Below, one piece after another: positions 20,477-30,427 of a stretch of DNA of 64,000 nucleotides (positions are counted from its first letter, which is position 1; each line of letters begins with the position of its first letter). Position numbers and translations under genes: made by a program. The notes beneath the pieces are model-generated. The model ran no database searches. It had not been told where the DNA came from and saw nothing but the letters and a program-made list of their open reading frames with translations. Origin of the DNA: Alopecurus myosuroides (Eukaryota > Streptophyta > Magnoliopsida > Poales > Poaceae); the NCBI GenBank assembly GCA_028641055.1, contig CM054057.1:328630482-328694481 (forward strand). Direction: 5' to 3'.

Positions 20477-21234
20477 TATGAAATTATTATGATTGGGACT
20501 ATGTCTATCAAGGTTGAGGTAACATAATTATTTAGTGATTAGCAAAGTTTTGCTTCATATGAAAATTGTTCTGGTAACAAGACTTGATCACCCTTGTTAA
20601 CAAAATGATTTTGAATGAAGAGGACAATGTTTTCACCTTACCCATTATGTTTTCACCATGTTTACTTATATTATCACCTTGCTACTTTAGTACAATCATG
20701 TTTTCCATCATCCATATTCATGTTTTCATCAAGTTTTCACCCTGATTACTGCGGTTATGCATGTTTTCACCACCCATACTTTTGTTTTCACCACTTCCAC
20801 CTTTGTTTTCTTTTGATATTTTTCCATTGGAGTGTCATAGAACCTCTGCAGTTCTGGTTTTAGTTTTTTTTTCACCTTTTAACTTTTGTTTTTCTGGTTT
20901 TTTATAAGTTATTAAAATTCTGGAAATAACTCAAAAATAAAGTTTCTCGAAAAATTCCAGAAAAATTATAATACATTTTTTACGTCAAAAATGAGGCAGA
21001 GAGCCACCTGGGAGGCCCCAAGAGGACCCATCAGTCAGGCACACCATGGGGTGGTGCGTCCTACCCCCTGGTGGCGCCAGCACATGCTGTGGGGCCCCTT
21101 CCCCCCCACTAACTCTCACCTCCCAAACTCAACACATTTCCTAGAACCCGAGTTCTTGATGTTCTTCCTCGAGATTTTTCGATCTCTTTGCTCAGCCCAT
21201 CATTTCTGCTAAAATTTGGTGCATTTGCTCTCTG
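20477..21234. other. Non-coding internal region of element B with TTTTCACC-rich tract
   Basis: No gene seen. At 20630-20815 the motif GTTTTCACC or close variants recurs many times at irregular spacing, a pyrimidine-rich low-complexity tract. A GC-rich patch follows at about 20990-21120. Confidence 0.6.
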
Positions 21235-21458
21235 GTATGTGACTCCTCCGATTATCCAAGTAGAATTTTGTTTGGTGAAGTATTTCTTGAGTATTTTAGT
21301 ACTCTAGGTGACAACTTATGTGAGTTTGCATGCTTGATTTGAATATAAATAATATAGTTTTGATGCATGTTTAGCTCTCCTATAAGTCCCTATGGTAGTT
21401 TCCACCTTATAGTTGCTTGAAATCAATTTTTGTGATTATTAATGAAAAAATTCACAGA
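21235..21458 (+). other. Candidate leader intron before the third ORF of element B
   Basis: TCTG/GTATGTGAC makes a good plant donor at 21235, and TTCACAG at 21452-21458 is an acceptor placed directly before an ATG (21459). The 224-bp T-rich interval fits a plant leader intron. This suggests a separate, spliced message for ORF3; no transcript evidence is available. Confidence 0.45.
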
Positions 21459-22650
21459 TGGAGCACAATGTACATCAACTAAACCAGCATGAGTTGGAGT
21501 TGCATGAGGTCATGCCCGTGCACCATGAAGAAAGAGTGTTTCCATCGATTTATCCATGCCAGGAATTCATGCGGATTACGGGAATTCTGCAGGATTTCTA
21601 TACTCTTGTGCATAATGCATGATGGACCGCTTCATTGAGGATGAACCAATCCAACATATTAAACTAACTATGTATGTGGTGCAGGATTTTCACTTTAGAT
21701 GGTCTTCAACTAACCCTATGGTCCATTATAAAATTTACAATAAAGCCGTAGACTTGCCTTTGAGTGATTTTTGTGCAACTATCAAGGTACCAGAGTGGGG
21801 TTCATGCGAGAAGATAAGAGGGCAACCTAAACCACTGCTGGATTTATATGAGGAGATTTGCCAAGGCAGAAGCTTCACAGGGGGGAGTGGTAAAATACGA
21901 GAAATTCAACTCCCTAGCATTCGATACTTTGCTTATTTTATTTCTAAATGTGTGTTAGCTAGAAAAACTGCCAACAAGCTATCTGTTTATGGTCTGGCAT
22001 TTATTTTAGCTGCTTTAAGACGTGATAGGTCTTATAACTTTGGTGCTTTAATTGCTTACCGTATCTCGCTTAACCGTGAGAAGGGCAGAATTTGTGGAGG
22101 GCTTATTGCCTCGCGCTTGCTAGCTTTGCATGGTTTGGAGCCACACCCTCTAGACCTGCAGTTTCCTTTAGAGAGACTGGACTTTATTTCCATGATTCAA
22201 CATAAGTTTCTTTCTACCCATGCTCACCTGAACAATTTATCTTTTGAAATAACTTTCTCCAAACAATCCAGGGGGAGAGTGACTAAAACTATTAGAAAAG
22301 TTCTTTTGCCCGCACCTCTTTTGTTTAATCTTAATGACATGCAAGGATGGATGCTTTCTGAGAGTGAGCTGGACGCATACGTTGAGCACCACCCCCAGCA
22401 AGGGGAGGATACCGAAGAGGGGGACGATAGTGAATTCGTCCAGCCCTTCGACACCATGGGGATCCCGTACCAGCACTCTGGATATGACTATGCGCCTGCT
22501 GCTTCATCTCTTCTTGGGTGCTCGAGTACGACCATGCGAGGGACGACCCACCACAGTGGGGATAATTCCCGCGCCGTGATTGATCTCCACTTAGGCAAAA
22601 AGCCTAAGCTTGGGGGAAGGTATACCGACATCACACTCATTTATATATGA
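21459..22650 (+). pseudogene. Third ORF of element B, ATHILA ORF-1-like protein, one frameshift
   Basis: ATG 21459 opens a frame (MEHNVHQLN...) that stops at a TGA about 21620. The main 343-aa frame starts at 21619 in another phase, and the protein sense continues across, so I infer one frameshift. Features: LPLSDFCATIKVPEWG, SIRYFAYFISKCVLAR, a central basic region and an acidic C-terminus with HHPQQGEDTEEGDD. The general pattern resembles the ATHILA ORF-1 family (PF03078), of unknown function. I see no signal peptide and no clear membrane segment, so an envelope role is not supported. It is not a recognisable cellular gene. Confidence 0.6.
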
Positions 22651-24674
22651 TGTTCGTTCGGTTATTTGTACATCCATGTTTTCGTTTCCTTCGTTTGTTT
22701 TTGCTTTCTTTCGCTTCTTTCGTTTCTCTTTGTTTTATTGTCTTGTTCTTGTTTTCCAAAACACAAAAAGACAAAAAATATTTATGTTGTTTATGTTTGT
22801 TTGCTTATTTAGTTTCTTTTGTTGGTTTGCTTTTTTTTCTCGCTTCGGTTTAGTTTTCAAAAATCCAAAAATATTTTTCCTTTTGTTTGCTTGCTTCTTT
22901 ATGTTCTTGTTTTAATTCGAAAACCCAAAAATATTTTTTCTTTTTTCTTTGGTGTTGTAAAGTTTTTGTAGAGTTCATCGGACTTCCATGTCTCCATTGG
23001 AGCTTGATTATCATTCTGTATTATTCAATCCACAAGTGAAGAGCAGTAATGACGATTTACGACAATCCAAGTTATGGTGAGAGGCTGGTATAAACTCTAT
23101 TTGTTTTATTTTTGTACATATACTCATCCGTGTGAACATTCTTAGTTCGTTCATGTAAGGTGTATGTTATTTAATTGATGCTTAGTAGTTCGTGCTCTCA
23201 CGTGTTTAGTTCCAACTTATTAATATAAGATAGTATCTCGTATGAATGTTTGCTTGCATTGTTTATTCATAGAAGGGTATGACCTTGTGGTATCTCCCTC
23301 TGATTGTTTCGCTTGAATCGTCTTGGCACATGCTCATGCATTCTATAACTGAAAACAAAAAGTCACTTAAGCCTTGAGGATTTATTTTGCCTCAGAGTAT
23401 TTGTATCATTTGTATGCCCCTGTTAATTTTGTTTTGTCGCAGGCATGATTATAACAGTTGTTGCTCTCTTGATTGTCGCTCCCCGTCTATTGCTTCACAT
23501 GTACTAATTATGAGCTCTACTCGTGCATCCAACTCCCAAAAACCAAAATTTTCCCATTGTGTCCACAATACCTACCTAATATATGTGGTATTTAACCACC
23601 ACTCCAAGTAAATTTCTCGTGTGCTACCTTTAACACCTTCGAAAAATTATTCCTGTTTTGTGCTCCTGTTTTAACCCATGAGGACGTAAATAGAGAATAT
23701 TTATCTCCCTTGTTGATTGGACTTTTACACCCTGGACTAGTGGCTTCATCCTCTTATCCAATTGATAGAAGAGCTGGCAGCGGGGTGCCCAGCCCCAAAT
23801 TAGTATCAACAAATTCTCTTCACTATTTTTGCCCCTTATTTATCAGTCAAAGCATAATTGTGTAAACAAAAGAGAAAGAGCGATGACCTTCTACCCAGAT
23901 GTGTCCTTCTATGGGAGCCGCTCTTGTGAAGTCTAGTTGGCTTGTGACTTACTGTATTTTCTATTTACCATTCGTTGACTTAAGCATACACCTCTCTAAA
24001 AAATAGATACTCCTCCATGGTATGTGATTGTTGGCAGGCACCCGAGGATTGGGTTAGCCATGGTTTGTGTAAGATGGTTGGAAGGAGTGTCAAACTTGTA
24101 TACCTCTGTTTAATAAAATAAAAAGCTCTAGCACATGAGTTGATCCCTGCTTCCCTCTACGAAGGGCCTTTCTTTTACTTTTATGTTGAGTCTCCATCTT
24201 CTAACTTTATGCACATTAAGAGAGCATAGTTGCCATTCTGAGTTTTATGCGCATTTGTCCGAGAAACATTATTAATTGATTCATGATGTGCTATTGCTTG
24301 TTCTTTAATTATTTGTTCTAGTCTTCCTCGTGAACTTTGAAGGTGCCCTGGCATTTATGTTTTGCCCCACTCTTAAGTACTAGCGAAATATCACTTTGCC
24401 ATGTTTTCTCTATACTTGAAACAAACGTTTATGTTTCGATGCATTGTTATTGATGATCTTTTATTTGTGTTACTTCTCATGATGCAAGGTGATTGCTATG
24501 CTTTATTGTTAAAATTCTATTTATCATGCTTGTGTTGACGTTCTATGATCTCACCTTACTTATGATTTTACATTATTGATGATCAAGTTTATGTTGGTAG
24601 CATGTCACCTCAGAAATTATGTGTTTTTATCGTTTACCTACTCGAGGACGAGTAGGAACTAAGCTTGGGGATGT
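22651..24674 (+). other. 3' non-coding internal region ending in a polypurine tract
   Basis: T-rich low complexity at 22660-22940, then sequence that from about 23400 aligns with the 3' internal part of E (62380-63515) and, reversed, with A2 (from 39204). It ends ...AAGCTTGGGGATGT at 24674, the polypurine tract before an A-type LTR. No gene. A join between B-type and A-type internal sequence must lie somewhere upstream in this stretch unless the families share it. Confidence 0.7.
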
Positions 24675-24957
24675 TGATACGTCATAAACGTATCCTTAAT
24701 TTCTGATGTTCCATGTTGTTTCCTACATGTTTTCTTTACACTTTATGTCATTTTTATCGATTTTCCGGACTAACCTATTGACAAGATGCCACAGAGCCAG
24801 TTCCTTGTTTTTGGTTTTTTTTTGTTTCTGAAAAGTTGTCTTGGAAATATTCTCGGAATTGGAAAATTCGAAGCCCAGAAGTCTTAGAATTCCCGAAGGT
24901 TCCACGGAGTCCCGAAGAGGCCCGGAGGGGGACCACACCATAGGGTGGCGCGCCCCC
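24675..24957 (+). repeat. Start of an A-type 3' LTR, truncated by element B2
   Basis: It opens TGATACGTCATAAACGTATC and matches the first part of the LTRs at 2489, 56965 and 63516. It is cut at 24957 by B2. CCCCC (24953-24957) precedes the insertion. Confidence 0.9.
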
Positions 24958-26340
24958 TGATACGGCTGAAATGTATCTCCTTTTCCGAACACTTTTCTTA
25001 TTGTTTTCCTCTAAAGTTGTGAGTTTTGGTTACCACTAACACGAACTAACGCTGTTTTCAGCAGAATTACCTTGGTGTCTTGTTTTTGTGTAGAAAAATC
25101 AACTTATGGGAAATTTCCAAGAAAAGATCCCATTGAGCCTAAAACACCAGAAGACCCCGGGAGCCGAAGAGGGCCAAGAGGGGGCCACACCACCCCCTAG
25201 CGCCACCCCCCCTTGGTCGTGCCGCCGGGTGGTGTGGGCCACCCCGGCACCCCCTCGGACTCCCCTTTCGACTACTTATGCCCTGTAACCTAAAAACCGA
25301 GGGGGGGTCGTCATATTCCCCAGGAACACAACAGAGCGCTGCCGCCACCACGAAACTCGATTCGGGGATCAGAAGTTCCTGTTCTGGCGCCCTGCCGGGA
25401 CGGGGATTCGAAGGAGATCATCGCCATCAACACCGCCACCTCTTCTCCATCAACCATCCATGATTCCCCCGTCCTTGTGTGAGTAAACACCGCTGTAGGC
25501 CGAGAGGGATGGAAGGGATTGGATGATATTGATCATGTAATAATGCCAGATTGTTAGGGCATAGTGCCTAGTATCCGTTGTTAGTGTTTTCTACCGTTGT
25601 TGCAACTTGTTATGATTAATGCTTGTCACTAGGGACCGAGTGCCATGATCTCAGATCTAAACATGTTATTGTTTCATGAGTATAATTATGTTTCTTGATC
25701 ATATCTGCAAGTTGTTTTACACGTCATTGTCCGGAACCCGAGGCCCCAAAGTGACAGAAATTGGGACAACGGAGGGGATGGCTGTGATGTGAGGATCACG
25801 TGTGTTCACGGAGTGTTAATGCTTTCCTCCAGCGCTTTATTAAAGGAGCACCTTAATTACCTGTAGTTTTCCTAGAGGCCCCGCTGCCATGGGCTGGTAG
25901 GACAAAAGATGTTGTGCAAGTTTCTCATTGCGAGCATGTATGACTATATTGGAACACATGCCTATGGTTTGCCTAGATGTTTGATGCTTTATTATTATTA
26001 TCTGCAATTCCCATGTTATATTATTACATGACCTATGTTATCCATGGAACGCCCGTCCATCCATTCCCTCTATGCCTATGGTACTTCCCATCCTGTAGTT
26101 TTCCGTGATTGCTACTGCTGTTACTATTTTACTACTGCTGTTATTTTACTACTACTGCTGCTATAAAACTGTTACCACTGATAAATTGTTGCGAGCAAGT
26201 CTACTTTCGGGTGCAGCTGAATTGACAACTCAGTTGTTAAGGCATATAAATATTCTTTGGCTCCCCATGTGTCTAATCAATAAATTTGGGTTTTACTTCC
26301 CTCGAAGCATGTTGCGATCCCCTATACTTGTGGGTCATCA
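24958..26340 (+). repeat. 5' LTR of element B2
   Basis: 1383 bp, TG...CA, uninterrupted relative of the split B LTR. The terminal hairpin is damaged (GATACGG...TGTATC). Confidence 0.92.
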
Positions 26341-26351
26341 AGACTATTTCC

Positions 26352-26369
26352 TGGCATCACTGCTGGGGA
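26352..26369 (+). other. Degenerate primer-binding site of element B2
   Basis: TGGCATCACTGCTGGGGA has several changes from the tRNA-Asp site seen in A2, including two at CpG positions. Confidence 0.75.
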
Positions 26370-26428
26370 GCATAGCTTTATTTATTTGCTCACTTGATCG
26401 TGATATTGTTTGCTGCAAGCCATTCATC

Positions 26429-28458
26429 ATGGGCAAGACTTGTGATGGAAAAGTCTCTATACTACCATCCACTACAAGGAGAGGTACAACTTTGAACACC
26501 GCTGTTGCTCTTGATTCACCGTCTGTTATGAGTAAGCTTCTTATTCCACCACATGCTACACACACTGTTACTTCTGCTGAGTCTGAAAATGCTTCTGATA
26601 CTTTTGATGATGCTTCTACTATGCTTGATGATACGGGTTCTCTAGGTCCTTTCCTAGATGCTACTATTGCTAAATCCAAACAAATTAAAAATGCTGAAAT
26701 TACTCTTGAAAATGCTAGTACACCTATTAATTCACATGAGCTTATTGATGATCTTGATGAAACCTACATTGAACTGAATGATGATTTTATTGAATAAGCT
26801 CGTGCCACTAACGGTGCAAGTGCTCTTAAGATTCTTCTTGCAAGACATGATGTGAAATATAAATCTTCTCTTGATGCTAAGTTTGCCACATCTCCCATAC
26901 ACATTAGAGACAAGGATTATGATTTCTCTTTTCATTTATCTTATATATCTATTGTTGAGAAGGAACCTTTTTGTGGACCTAAAAGTAAGAAAGTGCTCTT
27001 AAGATTCTTCTTGCAAGATATGATGTGAAATATAAATCTTCTCTTGATGCTAAGTTTGCCACATCTCCCATACACATTAGAGACAAGGATTATGATTTAT
27101 CTTTACATTTATCTTATATATCTATTGTTGAGAAGGAACCTTTTTGTGGACCTAAAAGTAAAAGTGCTATGGAACACATGAAGGAGCTTTCATCTTTTAA
27201 TGGTTTATTTTCTGATGATACTAAGCTGTGTACTTATTTTGTTACCAAGATCTTCCCTTTCTCATTGAAACCTGAAGCTAAAATTTGGTTTAACAATCTG
27301 TCACCTGGATCTATTACTAATCCTATGGATTTGGTTAATGCTTTCTTTCAAAAATATTTTCCTGCTAGTGCCCCACATGCTGTTGTGCAAGACATCTTTA
27401 ACTTTGAGAAAATTGAAGGAGAAAAGATGCCTGAATCTTGGACAAGGTTTTGTTCTTTGATAAGAGATAGCCCTGGATATCCGTTACCTAAAAATGAGCT
27501 CCTAGATATATTTTATAGTGGACTACCTGTTGAAGCTAGCACATACCTGGATAGTTCTGCTGGTTGTGTTTTCGATAAGAGAACTCCAGAAGAAGTCGCG
27601 GAATTAATGGCTAAAATAGCCAAAAATAATGATGATTGGAATATACCTGAGCCTACACCTACACCAGAGCCAACACCAATACCAACACCCAAGAAGAGAG
27701 GGATGATTGAATTTAATGCTGAAGTGATGAAGGAAACCAAGAAATCTCTTAAAGAGAGGGGTATTAAATCTGAGGATGTGAAGAATTTACCTCCTATAGA
27801 AGAATTATGTAAGCCTATTCCTCATCCATCAACTGTTGAGGTACACTCTCTCCAATACTTTGGTAACAGAGATATTCCCTATTCTAAACCACCTGATCAA
27901 TGCTTAGATGAATTTGATAATTATGTTGCTAAGCAAGTTAACTTTAATGTGAGAATGCAAAACCATCTTATGGAAAACTCTAGAGCTATTGACAATTTGC
28001 ATGGTATTATTGAGAGAACCTCTAATGATGTTAAAATGCTTATTAAAAATTTCAAATGGTTCAAACTCAAATTGATCAACTTACTAAAGTGCAAAGGGAC
28101 ATGCTAGCTAATGCTTCTAGAGATAAAAAATGTTTGTGAAATAATTACTAGATGTGGTGTTTCTACTCAGGACCTCTTGTATCCTGAAGCACATCCTAGA
28201 AGAATTGAACAAGATTCTCATCAACCTAAAAAAAATAGTTCTGCTTCTAAGAAAGAGAAGAAGAGACATAAAAATGATGTAGAATCTCCTGAACCTGCTA
28301 AAGATCCTAATAGTATATCTATTTCTGATGCTGAAACTGAAAGTGGTGCTTCTGATAAAGAAGAAACTATAGTTGAACCTGAAAAGCAAACTAAAACTAT
28401 GAAGTATACTAAGGAGGATTTCATTGCTAATAAACATGGTAATGAAAGAGAGCCTTGA
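26429..28458 (+). pseudogene. Gag of element B2, broken by a stop and a tandem duplication
   Basis: ATG 26429 opens the same frame as B gag. TAA at 26795 replaces the GAA found in B. A 173-bp tandem duplication (26819-27164) then shifts frame because 173 is not a multiple of three. The core continues as a 360-codon frame (27025-28107) containing LKPEAKIWFNNLSPGSI, and a one-base loss near 28050 shifts it again. The Lys/Glu-rich tail ends at TGA 28456-28458, as in B. Here the TGG that is TGA in B is intact. Confidence 0.88.
26819..27164 (+). repeat. 173-bp tandem duplication within B2 gag
   Basis: Units 26819-26991 and 26992-27164 are nearly identical. The single-copy B sequence has AAGTG(A/C)T at both ends of the equivalent segment, which suggests a slippage or short-homology origin. 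Confidence 0.92.
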
Positions 28459-28716
28459 GTACAAAAAGCAATGCCTTTTCCTAATAAGAAACACAAATCA
28501 AAGTAAGAAGAACATTATAACAAGTTTTTTGAGTGGATGAAACCTCTGTTTTTGCAAATCCCTTTGACTGATGCTATTAAACCGCCTCCTTATTCTAAAT
28601 ATATGAAATATATTGTCTCAAACAAAAGGAAAATTTCTAATGAGAAAATTTCCACTATGCTTGCTAATTATTCTTCCAATGGCAAGGTTCCAAAGAAGCT
28701 TGGAGATCCTAGTCCT
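28459..28716 (+). pseudogene. Protease fragment of element B2, cut by element D
   Basis: Follows the shared TGA in frame and aligns with B 19748 onward (PLFLQIPLTDAIK). It contains an extra TAA near 28504 and stops at 28716, before the active site, where the inverted D LTR begins. Confidence 0.85.
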
Positions 28717-29209
28717 TGTCGGATCTGCACCTCAACAAGTCCGTCGGGCAAACCCATAGGGTTTCGAATAGGAGAACATGTGGACGCTGGTGGCGATCGT
28801 CGGCTAGACAGGAGGCACGATTTACCCAGGTTCGGGGCCCTCGTAGAGGTAAAACCCTTACTCCTGCCTCTGTTGATCTGTATTATCGAATAGATCGGTT
28901 GCAATGGGGGATTGCTCAAGTCGAGAGTACGATCTCGAGCTCAAAGCTTGATGATGCGGTCTTGCTTGGTCCTCTCCCGGTGGCTCTCCTGGCCTTATAT
29001 AGGTGGCCAGGTCCCAAACCGTACCCGGGGAGGACTCGAACTCTAAACCTATGTCGGTTACAAGTTTCCTATCTTATTCCGCAAGGCATTGCGGGTGGGC
29101 TTCAACTGGGCCTTCCAGAGTAATCCAAAGGCTTCCCGTATTGGGCTTCAGTCTTGGGCCTAGGACCAGGTATCCTTATTCGCCGGGTCCAAGGTTCATC
29201 CCTTCGTCA
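28717..29209 (-). repeat. 3' LTR of element D
   Basis: 493 bp with TG...CA ends, related to the C LTR but well diverged. A TATA-like TTATATAGG region lies at about 28993-29003 (TATATAAGG on the minus strand). Confidence 0.9.
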
Positions 29210-29223
29210 GTAGCCCCCGAGCG
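29209..29223 (-). other. Polypurine tract of element D
   Basis: The minus strand reads CGCTCGGGGGCTACT against the LTR, the same 15-mer as in C. Confidence 0.85.
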
Positions 29224-29836
29224 TTTGCTCGATTGGGATTTTTCAAGTCGGGTAGACGCTCAGATTTTTCATCTTGCTTTCTTTCAGATGACTATTGTAG
29301 TAGTTTTCCATTCGGAGGGTGTATACCCTGTGTGATGAGTTTATTACTCGAGTATCGAGTGATGAAAGTGCCTGTGTTTTTGGCTATTTTTGCAGAAGGA
29401 TGTGGCGCAGTAGCTTGGCTCTCCCGAAAGATCAGGGCCAATTAATTGCAACTAGGGCAAAAATAGTTCTGGCCTACACAGATTCGAGACCTCCGACTCG
29501 AACCCGATGAGGTGATCATTGTGACTGTGCCGTAGAGGTCTTACCGAGTCGAACTTAACCTATAGGGGTACCCGGCGCGTCCGCTAGGATTTTCTTCGTG
29601 TCGTTGACACGGAAATTTACCGGAGGACGCAGCTTGAGTGCGATTCCAGGCCCTCAAGAGAGATCTTTTGGGTCTTACCTTCATATTTGAGAAAATATGG
29701 CATCCAGATGTGCCTAGTCGGCCGAACAATCTAGGTTTGTGATGTGTAGACATCGTGTGATGGAGTGGCAGGATCTGCGCACCCGCGACGTTTTAGGTCT
29801 GTGATTTCTCGAGTGAGAAAATCAAGCTATTTTGTC
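29224..29836. other. 3' untranslated part of element D
   Basis: No coding region recognised. It corresponds in position to 15632-16212 of C and shares blocks such as the TCGAACCCGAT and GGTACCCGGCGCGTCCGC neighbourhoods. Confidence 0.5.
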
Positions 29837-30034
29837 CATATGAAAGAATTTTCGTGTCTGGAATCTTCACGCCCATATGAAAGAGTTTTCGTGTCTAGGG
29901 TCTTGTTTTACGTGAAAGAATTTTCACGTCATAATCTGTCCGTACGAAGTTATTTCGTGTTTGGAGCTTTTGCGAATGAGTTTCCGCGTCCTGATCTGCC
30001 CATACGAAGTTTATTTCGCGTTTTGGGTCTTTTA
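29837..30034. repeat. Six or so diverged hairpin-forming units in element D
   Basis: Units of about 28-37 bp share CATATGAAAGARTTTTCGTGT-like cores with self-complementary ends. They occupy the same place as three units in C (15534-15631). Confidence 0.7.
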
Positions 30035-30144
30035 TTCGAATGAGTTTGATGATGCGCGCCATGACGTCACGGCGCACTTTATTCTCCCGACGGGACGTGA
30101 CGGAGCGATAGCAGAGGCGCTGGCCCACCTTGTCAGCTTTTTGA

Positions 30145-30221
30145 CCGGAAACGAGACGTCGTTTCCGGTTTTTACGCGAACTGCGCGCAGTAATTGCGCA
30201 CGATCCACTGTTGGGATCGTG
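30145..30221. promoter_or_regulatory. Three-hairpin cluster upstream of the antisense promoter in element D
   Basis: 30145-30168: CCGGAAACGA, GACG loop, TCGTTTCCGG, perfect 10-bp stem. 30185-30199: GCGCA, 5-nt loop, TGCGC. 30199-30221: CACGATCC, 7-nt loop, GGATCGTG. Same three modules as in C, with paired substitutions in the stems. Confidence 0.75.
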
Positions 30222-30323
30222 GCACGAAACAGCTTCCGCCGCCCTTTCGTTTCATCTCCACACGCGTCAGCTGCGATGGATGCCACGTGGCTCGACGAGC
30301 GGCTAGGATCGGTCGGTGCCGTG

Positions 30324-30330
30324 TATAAAG
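30324..30330 (+). promoter_or_regulatory. TATA box for the antisense gene of element D
   Basis: TATAAAG lies 104 bp before ATG 30428, equivalent to 15113-15120 in C. Confidence 0.65.
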
Positions 30331-30427
30331 GTGGCCCTTGGGTAAACGGTGAAAATCTCCCGTCATTCTCTCCAACCTTCGTCTTCCTCGTCCTCAGTCC
30401 TTTCTCTGCAAGCTTGCACCAGCGTCC

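Noticed and set aside
20630..20815. Recurrent GTTTTCACC motif considered as a CRISPR-like or satellite array
   Set aside because: Spacing is irregular, units are diverged and the host is a plant; treated as low-complexity sequence in element B.
21619..22650. 343-codon ORF considered as a host gene or a retroviral-type envelope
   Set aside because: It lies between Athila-type gag-protease and an LTR, has no signal peptide or membrane helix that I can see, and resembles the ATHILA ORF-1 pattern, so I kept it as an element ORF.
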